Under the pieces are notes generated by a model. That model saw only the letters and a list, made by a program, of their open reading frames with translations. It searched no databases and was not told the origin of the DNA. Below, piece after piece: positions 1 through 5,245 of a stretch of 6,614 nucleotides of DNA (its first letter is position 1; every line of letters begins with the position of its first letter). The position numbers were made by a program, and so were the translations under genes. Source of the DNA: a bacterium (GTDB lineage Bacteria > UBP15 > UBA6099); assembly GCA_029573925.1 (NCBI GenBank), contig JAKQBV010000116.1, forward strand, positions 1 to 6,614. Direction: 5' to 3'.

Positions 1-1074
1 AAGACCGCCATCGTCATCTGCGACTCCACATACGAGGACGGCTCGCTCGTCGAGATAGCGCCCCGCACCCTGCTCCGCCGCCAGCACGAGGCCGCTGAAA
101 AAATGGGTTTCACCCCCTTCATGGCCTCCGAACTCGAATTCTTCCTTTTCAAAGACTCCATCGACTCGGCCCGCGAAAAAGACTACCGCGATGTCGAGCC
201 GTTCTCGAAATATTATTCCGACTATTCCGTGTTTCGAGGCTCGATGGACGAGTGGCTCATCGGAGCGATGCGCAACAACCTCAACGAACTCGGCCTCGAA
301 GTGGAAAGCTCTAAGGCCGAATGGGGGCGCGGGCAGGTAGAGCTTGCCATCAAATACTCCACCGCCCTCGAAGCCGGAGACCGCCACATGCTCCTCAAAC
401 AGGGCATAAAGGAAATTGCCGCCCTCAACGGCGTCATGGCCACCTTCATGGCAAAACACAAGACGGACGACTCCGGCTCCGGCATGCACATCCACGTCAG
501 CCTGTGGGACAAAGCCGCCAAGAAAAACATGTTCTGGAACCCCAAGAAAGAACACAACATGTCCGACACCATGAGGCACTTCCTCGGCGGCATGATGAGG
601 CTCGCGCCAGACATGCAGTATTTCTACGCGCCCCTCATCAACTCGTACAAAAGATACGTGCCCGAATCGTTCGCGCCGTGGAACGTCGGCTGGGGCGGAG
701 ACAACCGCACGGTGACATTCCGCTACTGCGGCCACGGCAACGGGTTCCGCATCGAGAACCGCGTGCCCGGCTCGGACGCCTGCGGCCCGCTGGCCCTCGC
801 CGCCTGCCTCGGCTCCGGTCTCTACGGCGTCAAACACAAACTCGAACCCGTCGGCCCGTTCATCACCGGCGACTCCTACAAGGAAAAATCCCTTCCGCCT
901 CTGGCCCGCACGCTCGCCGAAGCCGCGCGCAACTTGGACGCCAGCAAACCGGCCCGCGAAATCTTCGGCGACGGCGTCATCGACCACTACGTAAAAATCG
1001 CACAGTGGGAAGTGGACAGGTTCAACGAATACGTCACCGACTGGGAGCGCCGAAGATACTTCGAGATGGCCTGA
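1..1074 (+). CDS. Glutamine synthetase family protein, probable gamma-glutamyl-amine ligase (5' partial)
   Basis: ATP-dependent ligase joining an amine to the gamma-carboxyl of glutamate; cytosolic. The frame is open from base 1, so about 90-100 N-terminal residues of a roughly 450-residue protein lie upstream; ATG 103 is internal. Numbering codons from base 1, family residues aligned to E. coli GlnA are the E-L-E metal pair (E44, E46), E107 and E114, the GSGMHIH loop with H163, NSYKR with R218, NR..R (R236, R241) and E-N-R (E252, R254). The flap Glu327 of GlnA is Phe224 here, in an ESFAP motif. From family knowledge, an 'S-F/Y-A-P' flap and a 'DNRTVTFR' stretch are typical of PuuA-like and other gamma-glutamyl-amine synthetases rather than ammonia-using GlnA. 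There is no GlnA-type adenylylation segment; the protein ends in 'WERRRYFEMA'. First visible gene of a GS-SDR-GS operon. The family is certain; the amine substrate is inferred. Confidence 0.93.
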   Translation, partial: KTAIVICDSTYEDGSLVEIAPRTLLRRQHEAAEKMGFTPFMASELEFFLFKDSIDSAREKDYRDVEPFSKYYSDYSVFRGSMDEWLIGAMRNNLNELGLEVESSKAEWGRGQVELAIKYSTALEAGDRHMLLKQGIKEIAALNGVMATFMAKHKTDDSGSGMHIHVSLWDKAAKKNMFWNPKKEHNMSDTMRHFLGGMMRLAPDMQYFYAPLINSYKRYVPESFAPWNVGWGGDNRTVTFRYCGHGNGFRIENRVPGSDACGPLALAACLGSGLYGVKHKLEPVGPFITGDSYKEKSLPPLARTLAEAARNLDASKPAREIFGDGVIDHYVKIAQWEVDRFNEYVTDWERRRYFEMA

Positions 1075-1157
1075 GTCGGCGCCTGCGCGCCCCGCTCCCG
1101 AAGGGGGTCGCGAGACATTGGAAAAAAACGCGGCGCCCCGCGCGACCGCGATATCAA

Positions 1158-1188
1158 CCGGCTGAAGCCGGCGGAGGATATGGAAATG
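1158..1188 (+). promoter_or_regulatory. Leader hairpin, ribosome-binding site and alternative starts of the SDR gene
   Basis: A 5-bp hairpin, CCGGC-TGAA-GCCGG (1158-1171), sits directly before the Shine-Dalgarno GGAGG (1173-1177). Two in-frame ATGs follow, at 1180 (only 2 nt from GGAGG) and at 1186 (8 nt away). Spacing favours 1186 as the real initiator, giving a 254-residue protein starting MKRLKGKVALITG. There is no U-tract, so this is not a terminator and the upstream GS gene can be co-transcribed. Confidence 0.6.
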
Positions 1189-1950
1189 AAAAGACTCAAA
1201 GGCAAAGTCGCTCTGATCACCGGAGCGGGCATGGGACAAGGCCGCGCGGCCGCTCAGATTTTCGCTCGCGAAGGAGCTAAAATCATCGTCGGCGACGTCG
1301 ATGAAAAAGCCGGCAAGGAAACTGTCGCCCTCATCAAGAAAAGCGGCGGAGACGCCATCTTTAAACGCTGCGACGTCGGCAAGGAAGCAGACTGCGCCGC
1401 CATCGTCAAAGCCGGCGTGAAAGCTTTCGGCAAACTCAACGTCATTTACAACAACGCGGGCGTCCTCTGGAAAGACAAAGACGTCTCCCTCGTCAACATC
1501 GACATGGAAAACTGGAAGCGAATCACCGACATCTGCCTGATGGGCGCGGTTTACACATGCAGACACGGCATCCCGGAGATGAAGAAAGCCGGAGGCGGCT
1601 CCATCATCAACATCGGCTCCATATCCGCGCTCACCGGCTCATCCATCCCGCAGGACGCCTATAACGCCTCCAAAGGCGCCCTCATCATCCTCACAAAATC
1701 AATCGCCATCCAGTTCGCCAAAGACAAAATTCGCTGCAACATAATTCATCCCGGAATGATTAACACGCCGATGCAGCACAAATACATGAAGAACGACGCA
1801 TGGCTCAAAGCCGTTCTCGACTGCATCCCGCTCGGCATATTCGGCGAGCCGGAAGACATCGCCAACGCCGCCCTCTTTCTCGCCAGCGACGAGTCGAAAT
1901 TCATGACCGGAGCCGAGATGGTCGTCGACGGCGGCTTCATGGCCACCTGA
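1180..1950 (+). CDS. SDR family NAD(P)-dependent oxidoreductase
   Basis: Classical short-chain dehydrogenase/reductase of usual length (256 aa, or 254 if the better-spaced ATG at 1186 is used). It should oxidise an alcohol or reduce a carbonyl with a nicotinamide cofactor in the cytosol. Rossmann motif TGAGMGQG at residues 14-21; an acidic residue after strand 2 (VGDVDE, D39) suggests NAD(H) over NADP(H); NNAG at 91-94; catalytic Ser147 (INIGSIS), Tyr161 and Lys165 (YNASK); 'PG..NTPM' at 191-198; C-terminal 'MTGAEMVVDGGF'. The fourth tetrad residue, usually Asn in a 'D-V-N-L-x-G' helix, appears to be Cys119 (DICLMG). The gene lies 105 bp after one GS-family gene and 81 bp before another with no terminator on either side, so it probably acts in the same pathway, perhaps on the hydroxyl or carbonyl of a glutamylated amine. 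The substrate cannot be read from sequence. Confidence 0.95.
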   Translation: MEMKRLKGKVALITGAGMGQGRAAAQIFAREGAKIIVGDVDEKAGKETVALIKKSGGDAIFKRCDVGKEADCAAIVKAGVKAFGKLNVIYNNAGVLWKDKDVSLVNIDMENWKRITDICLMGAVYTCRHGIPEMKKAGGGSIINIGSISALTGSSIPQDAYNASKGALIILTKSIAIQFAKDKIRCNIIHPGMINTPMQHKYMKNDAWLKAVLDCIPLGIFGEPEDIANAALFLASDESKFMTGAEMVVDGGFMAT

Positions 1951-1981
1951 GCCGCGCGCCGGCAATCGCGCTTCAGCAATT

Positions 1982-2023
1982 TTATGCGGCCCCGACGCGC
2001 GGAGCCGCAATAACGGATCGGAG
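1982..2023 (+). promoter_or_regulatory. Leader hairpin and ribosome-binding site of the second GS gene
   Basis: An imperfect inverted repeat pairs TTATGCGGC (1982-1990) with GCCGCAATAA (2004-2013), with one bulged base. It is followed by GGAG (2020-2023), 8 nt before ATG 2032. There is no U-tract, so it looks like an intercistronic hairpin rather than a terminator. The Shine-Dalgarno spacing supports the 2032 start. Confidence 0.5.
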
Positions 2024-2031
2024 ACGACTTT

Positions 2032-3459
2032 ATGTTCAACAACCACGAAGAGTTGATGAAGTTCGTAAGAGACGCGGACATCGAGATGCTCGACCTGAAG
2101 GTCATCGACCTTCCCGGCAGATGGCATCACATGACGTACTCGACGCGCCACATCAGCGAAAAAGTGTTCACAGACGGCACGGGCATCAGCTTGTCGCCCT
2201 ATCAGGGCTACAGGCAGATAACTCAGGGCGACATGAAAGTCGTCCCCGACCCGTCCACCGCCTTCATCGACCCGTTCTACGAGGCCAAGACGCTAAGCGT
2301 CATCTGCGACATCCTGCTGCCGGACGGACAGCCCTACGAGCGCGACCCGCGCCGCATCGCCCGCGCCGCGGAAAAATACATCCTCGACAGCGGCATCAAT
2401 GCCCGCTCTCTGTGGCTTCCCGAACTAGAATTCCACGTGTTCGACGAAGTCCGCTACGGCTCATTCATCAACAAGTCGTTCTACAGCGTGGACTGCGAGT
2501 GGGGGTTCTGGAACGCGGACAACGATAAATGGCCTCAGCTCGGCTCAAAGCTTGGAGCCTCCGGCTGCGGACAAGCAGACGCGCCCCGCGACAGGCTGTT
2601 CAACCTGCGCACAGAGATGGTGCGCCGCATTGAGAACGCCGGATACCGCGTCAAATACCACCACCATGAACTCGGCGGCCCCGGCCAGATGGAAATCGAA
2701 CCTTACTTCGAGCCTCTGCTGCGCGCCGCAGACAGCGTTATGGTCATGAAATACATGGTCGCCAACACCGCCCGCCAAGCCGGCAAGACCGTCACCTTCA
2801 TGCCAAAACCGCTGTTCGACACTCCCGGCAACGGAATGCATTTCCACCAGTACTTGGAGAAGGACGGCAAATCGCTCTTCTATTCGGATGACGGATACGC
2901 GAAACTAAGCGGAATGGCTCTCAGCTACCTCGGCGGCCTCTTCCGGCACACACCCGCTCTCATGGCGCTCACCAACCCCAGCACCAACTCATACCGCAGA
3001 TTCGGCGTCGGCATGGCCGCCCCGATGAGCCTCTTCTTCGGCGAGTCCAACCGCAGCTCCGCCATACGCATCCCCTCCTACTCGAAAAACGAGACGGACC
3101 AGCGCGTCGAATACCGGCTGCCCGACGGCTTGTGCAACCCCTACCTCGCCATCGCCGCCCAGCTTATGGCCGGCCTCGACGGCGTGCTGGACAAAATGGA
3201 CCCCACAGCCGAAGGCTACGGCCCGTTCGACTTCAACAACTACACCCTCTCCGACGAAGAGAAGGCGAAAATAAGAACCGCCCCCTCTTCTCTCGAAGAG
3301 ACTCTCGAAGCTCTCGAAAAAGACAGCGCCTTCCTGACTCGCGGCGGCGTCTTCCCGGAGGAAATCGTGTCCGCGTGGACGACCCTGAAACGGGACGAGT
3401 TGCGCATCGTCAAATCACGACCCCACCCCGCCGAGTTCGACCTCTACTACGACCTGTGA
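2032..3459 (+). CDS. Glutamine synthetase family protein, type I (GlnA-like), with altered ammonium site
   Basis: 475 aa, against 469 for E. coli GlnA, and alignable end to end, including the extra segment typical of type I-beta enzymes and the C-terminal 'HPAEFDLYYDL' thong. Conserved: D48 (GlnA Asp50), E131/E133, HHHE with E213 (Glu212), E221, H270 (His269), R323 (Arg321), R341, R346, E360, R362 (Arg359). Tyr404, in 'FNNYTLSDEE', sits at the adenylylated Tyr397 of 'KNLYDLPPEE'. Changed: flap Glu327 is Ala329 (VGMAAP for PGYEAP), Tyr179 is Gly180 (the KGGYFPVPP motif is gone), Ser53 is Gly51 and Asn264 is Pro265. Ser53, Tyr179 and Glu327 belong, with Asp50 and Glu212, to the known ammonium site. 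The fold and ATP/glutamate chemistry look intact, so I infer a gamma-glutamyl ligase for an amine other than ammonia. An automatic pipeline would call it GlnA, and impaired glutamine synthesis cannot be excluded. GGAG lies 8 nt before the start; last gene before the terminator. Confidence 0.95.
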   Translation: MFNNHEELMKFVRDADIEMLDLKVIDLPGRWHHMTYSTRHISEKVFTDGTGISLSPYQGYRQITQGDMKVVPDPSTAFIDPFYEAKTLSVICDILLPDGQPYERDPRRIARAAEKYILDSGINARSLWLPELEFHVFDEVRYGSFINKSFYSVDCEWGFWNADNDKWPQLGSKLGASGCGQADAPRDRLFNLRTEMVRRIENAGYRVKYHHHELGGPGQMEIEPYFEPLLRAADSVMVMKYMVANTARQAGKTVTFMPKPLFDTPGNGMHFHQYLEKDGKSLFYSDDGYAKLSGMALSYLGGLFRHTPALMALTNPSTNSYRRFGVGMAAPMSLFFGESNRSSAIRIPSYSKNETDQRVEYRLPDGLCNPYLAIAAQLMAGLDGVLDKMDPTAEGYGPFDFNNYTLSDEEKAKIRTAPSSLEETLEALEKDSAFLTRGGVFPEEIVSAWTTLKRDELRIVKSRPHPAEFDLYYDL

Positions 3460-3485
3460 GACAGGGCGCTCGACGAATCAACCCT

Positions 3486-3517
3486 AAAGGGGCGCGCTTG
3501 CCGCGCCCCTTTTTTTT
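3486..3517 (+). terminator. Intrinsic terminator of the GS-SDR-GS operon
   Basis: Perfect 8-bp GC stem GGGGCGCG (3489-3496) / CGCGCCCC (3502-3509) with loop CTTGC, extended by three A-T pairs and followed by eight T residues (3510-3517). It begins 26 bp after the GS stop codon. A textbook Rho-independent terminator for rightward transcription. Confidence 0.95.
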
Positions 3518-3545
3518 GTTTTGGTTTGGTTTTAATAGGAGCGTA

Positions 3546-3600
3546 TTAAGGGAAAACTTTTGAAAAAGTTTTCCCTTAAAATCCCTTTCAAAACATTTCA
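3546..3600. repeat. AT-rich palindromic intergenic repeat, copy 1
   Basis: A perfect 16-bp inverted repeat, TTAAGGGAAAACTTTT (3546-3561) and AAAAGTTTTCCCTTAA (3564-3579) separated by GA, is followed by a tail AATCCCTTTCAAAACATTTC (3580-3599). The same order of blocks occurs, diverged and inverted, at 3724-3775. This suggests a dispersed intergenic element rather than only a second terminator for glnA-like transcription. Confidence 0.8.
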
Positions 3601-3605
3601 CACTA

Positions 3606-3641
3606 GCGCCAAAGGCAGAGCTTCGCTTCAGCCTTTGGCGC
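3606..3641. repeat. GC-rich hairpin between the two repeat copies
   Basis: Perfect 11-bp inverted repeat GCGCCAAAGGC (3606-3616) / GCCTTTGGCGC (3631-3641) around a 14-nt loop that contains a small AGC-TTC-GCT stem. No T-run follows on either strand, so it is not a standard terminator. It may be part of the same repeat family as its neighbours. Confidence 0.7.
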
Positions 3642-3723
3642 GTATCATATAAAAGATATTGGGAAAGAGATTTTTATGAGAATCTTCTTCTTAAACATTT
3701 TCACAGGAGCGTCGTGACGGCGC

Positions 3724-3775
3724 GCAAGGAAAAGTTTTGAAGGATTTTCAAGGAAACTTTTCAAAGTTTTCTTGA
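3724..3775. repeat. AT-rich palindromic intergenic repeat, copy 2 (inverted, diverged)
   Basis: Read on the minus strand, it contains in order the blocks GAAAACTTTGAAAAGTTT, CCTTGAAAATCC and TTCAAAACTTTTCC. These match copy 1 block for block with several single-base deletions. Its own near-palindrome is AAGGAAACTTT-TC-AAAGTTTTCTT. Copies 1 and 2 face each other and could pair to fold the 230-bp interval into one long stem. Confidence 0.7.
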
Positions 3776-3776
3776 A

Positions 3777-3855
3777 CCGCCGGAGGCGCTTGATGAGCGC
3801 GTGGAGTATATGCGCGTATAGTCGGCGGGGCTTGATTTCTTTCTTGTGCTATAAT
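3777..3855. other. Possible branched structure followed by a TATAAT box
   Basis: CCGCCG (3777-3782) can pair with CGGCGG (3823-3828). The loop between them contains GCGCT-TGATG-AGCGC (3786-3800) and a near-palindrome TATATGCGCGTATA (3807-3820), so a three-way junction is possible. A perfect TATAAT follows at 3850-3855, but no -35 box lies at the right distance. No open frame of note is present. Function unknown; the stems are short and could be chance. Confidence 0.3.
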
Positions 3856-3953
3856 CATAATACGTTGACAGCATGCTCGAAATTCAGGGAAGTTTTGTTC
3901 CCGCTGTAAGTTTGCCTGTGTTGAGAATATTTTTTATTCGGAGTTGTTTTCAG

Positions 3954-3983
3954 TTGATTGATTATGCTTTATTATGATATATT
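3954..3983 (+). promoter_or_regulatory. Probable sigma-70-type promoter for the secreted-protein gene
   Basis: TTGATT (3954-3959, 4 of 6 consensus), an 18-nt spacer and TATATT (3978-3983, 5 of 6) in AT-rich DNA. A start near 3990 would give a leader of about 60 nt before ATG 4052. Found by eye only; other AT-rich boxes nearby (for example TATGAT at 3973) make the exact position uncertain. Confidence 0.5.
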
Positions 3984-4004
3984 GTATGCAAAGGATTGCA
4001 AAAT

Positions 4005-4046
4005 GGCCGTAATGTATTTTAAATTACGCCCATAATATTTGGGAGG
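4005..4046 (+). promoter_or_regulatory. Leader hairpin and strong ribosome-binding site
   Basis: GGCCGTAAT (4005-4013) can pair with ATTACGCC (4023-4030), with one bulged C, forming a leader hairpin. It ends 10 nt before the strong Shine-Dalgarno GGGAGG (4041-4046), which is 5 nt from ATG 4052. The inverted repeat could instead be an operator site in DNA. Confidence 0.5.
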
Positions 4047-4051
4047 CAAAA

Positions 4052-4969
4052 ATGGTAAAAAAACTCAAACAAATGTTTCTTGCGGCGATGGCGGTCGCTT
4101 TGATGTTGCCGACGGTCGCCGCTGCGACGACAGCGGCCCTGCCGATTGATTCGGCGGCGGCGGCGGCGAATGTGGAGAAGATGATCGCGACAGCCACCGA
4201 GCGCCCGGAGGATTATCGTCAGCAAATTGACGCCATGATCGACCTGACTCTGCACATTCTTCGCGGCCCCGTCCCCGACGGCTCGGGCTATCAGTACGCG
4301 GAGGCGATTATCGACAAGACGGCGGAGCCTGTCACTCTGCTCAGCGAGAGGGTGAACGCGGTGTGGAAGGCGAACCAGCAGCAGACTTTCGCCGCCGAGG
4401 CGAGGACGGCCTACATGCTTCAGATTCACGCCCCGAAATACCGCTCAGGCCTATTCAGGAACAACGGCGACACTTACGTTGAAAAATATAAAGTTGAATT
4501 TTCGATACAGGGCAAGACTCGCACGATTAACTGGGAGCACAAGAACTGGATTTCCCGCGACTCGACGGTTGAAATTCCCCTGCCGGGCATAGCGGAATGG
4601 GCAAAGATAGAGATAGTGGCCGGAGTCGAAGCGTCGGACGTCGGCAACGCGATAATCGAACTTCGCGCCTTGCGCCCCATCATCAAAGACGACCCGAAGA
4701 ACCCGTTTTCATACTCTATAGACCAGTTGAAGGCGTTGCAGAAAAATATCGCGTACGCAAAGAGCGAGGCAACGCTTGAGCAGTTGAACGAAGCTCTCGC
4801 CGGAATCAAAACCGCGCCGGTGGCCGCCGCCTCTTCACAGGCTTCCACGGATCAAGCCGTTGTTCAGAAACTCGAAGCCATTTCCTCTCTGATGGACGGA
4901 AGCGAAGAGGACCGCGCAAAGGCGAAAGCCGAGTTGAAAAGCTTAATCGAATCGATGAAAAAGAACTGA
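4052..4969 (+). CDS. Secreted/periplasmic protein of unknown family
   Basis: 305 aa; not recognised. A signal peptide is clear: basic start MVKKLK, hydrophobic core to about residue 20, and an A-x-A cleavage site near 23-25 (VAAA before TT). It has no lipobox Cys and no second membrane segment. The mature protein begins with an Ala-rich stretch, encoded partly by five tandem GCG codons (4154-4168), then a helical region (about 40-115). Next comes a segment of alternating polar and hydrophobic residues likely to form beta strands (about 117-210, including YVEKYKVEFSIQG and STVEIPLPG). A charged helical tail follows (about 223-305), rich in Lys and Glu and split by an Ala/Ser/Gln linker (256-268). 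This layout would suit a periplasmic binding or envelope protein, but that is inference. It has its own promoter and GGGAGG ribosome-binding site and is followed by a 276-bp structured spacer, so it is probably monocistronic. Confidence 0.85.
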   Translation: MVKKLKQMFLAAMAVALMLPTVAAATTAALPIDSAAAAANVEKMIATATERPEDYRQQIDAMIDLTLHILRGPVPDGSGYQYAEAIIDKTAEPVTLLSERVNAVWKANQQQTFAAEARTAYMLQIHAPKYRSGLFRNNGDTYVEKYKVEFSIQGKTRTINWEHKNWISRDSTVEIPLPGIAEWAKIEIVAGVEASDVGNAIIELRALRPIIKDDPKNPFSYSIDQLKALQKNIAYAKSEATLEQLNEALAGIKTAPVAAASSQASTDQAVVQKLEAISSLMDGSEEDRAKAKAELKSLIESMKKN

Positions 4970-4984
4970 CGCGCGCTTCGCGCG
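4970..4984. repeat. GC hairpin directly after the secreted-protein stop codon
   Basis: CGCGCG-CTT-CGCGCG, a 6-bp stem starting at the base after the TGA stop. There is no T-run after it, so by itself it is not an intrinsic terminator. It may protect the 3' end of the mRNA. Confidence 0.5.
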
Positions 4985-5019
4985 GGCGACATGTTTGCGC
5001 GGGAGCTCTCCGGAGCGTC

Positions 5020-5068
5020 TCTCTGAACCCGAATCCGTCATTTGGATTCGGGCGCGATTGTTCAGAGA
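5020..5068. repeat. Two-tier inverted repeat downstream of the secreted-protein gene
   Basis: The inner stem CCCGAATCC (5028-5036) / GGATTCGGG (5044-5052) has 9 perfect pairs and a 7-nt loop. The outer stem TCTCTGAA (5020-5027) / TTCAGAGA (5061-5068) has 8 perfect pairs. The two tiers are contiguous on the left and separated by an 8-nt bulge, CGCGATTG, on the right. No U-tract follows immediately. Could be a structured 3' end, a protein-binding site or a small RNA. Confidence 0.6.
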
Positions 5069-5143
5069 TGATGAAATGCGAGGCGCAAGGCGCGTTTTTG
5101 CAGTGAATAGAACATGTGGTTTATGAACAATATATATGGGTGG

Positions 5144-5168
5144 CACGCACAAACTTGTTTTGTGCGTG
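5144..5168. repeat. Perfect 10-bp hairpin in the spacer
   Basis: CACGCACAAA (5144-5153) / TTTGTGCGTG (5159-5168) with loop CTTGT. Just upstream is an AT-rich TATATAT (5131-5137) but no convincing -35 box. The arms end in AAA/TTT inside the stem rather than in a following T-run, so it is not a normal terminator. Confidence 0.55.
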
Positions 5169-5197
5169 AGAAGCAGTTTGCCGCTATGAAAATCGCC

Positions 5198-5237
5198 CCC
5201 GGTTCGTTGGCTCTATCGACGAATCCGGGCTGAAAGG
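5198..5237 (+). promoter_or_regulatory. Leader hairpin and ribosome-binding site of the carbonic anhydrase-like gene
   Basis: CCCGGTTCGT (5198-5207) pairs with ACGAATCCGGG (5219-5229) with one bulged A, 11-nt loop. AAAGG (5233-5237) follows at once, 8 nt before ATG 5246. The spacing supports this start. Confidence 0.5.
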
Positions 5238-5245
5238 TTTTTCAC

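Larger units (their letters stand above)
3518..4051. other. 534-bp intergenic region without a gene
   Basis: No reading frame with a credible start, ribosome-binding site and protein-like composition was seen on either strand. The first half is filled by the inverted repeat pair and hairpins listed separately. From about 3840 the DNA becomes AT-rich and carries the promoter and leader of the secreted-protein gene at 4052. Confidence 0.7.

Noticed and set aside
321..1280. Long rightward open frame overlapping the first GS gene and the SDR start
   Set aside because: Arg/His/Pro-rich translation with no domain pattern; it is a shifted-frame reading of the clear GS gene in GC-rich DNA.
1699..2151. 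Leftward open frames spanning the SDR-GS junction
   Set aside because: They mirror the strongly biased third codon positions of the real genes, and no protein motif is visible.
1800..2528. Rightward open frame across the SDR end and second GS start
   Set aside because: Arg-rich and overlapping two well-supported genes in another frame; no ribosome-binding site.
3676..3717. Tiny rightward frame (about 13 codons) between the repeat copies
   Set aside because: Poor Shine-Dalgarno sequence, overlap with repetitive AT-rich DNA and no sign of conservation.
3538..3780. CRISPR array
   Set aside because: Repeats are palindromic, inverted, diverged and only two in number; no regular spacers.
3865..3893. 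Perfect TTGACA considered as a promoter
   Set aside because: No acceptable -10 box at 16-18 nt.
3885..3906. Small GGGAA/TTCCC hairpin considered as a terminator
   Set aside because: Only five pairs and no T-run after it.
5083..5099. GCGC-AAG-GCGC stem before TTTTT as an intrinsic terminator
   Set aside because: A stem of four pairs with a three-base loop and an intervening G is too weak to call.
5131..5137. TATATAT as a -10 box for the carbonic anhydrase-like gene
   Set aside because: No -35 element at a proper distance; TTGCAG lies 27 nt upstream.
5198..5229. GGTTCG...AATCC suggesting a tRNA T-arm
   Set aside because: The T-loop is the wrong size and no acceptor or anticodon arm can be drawn around it.
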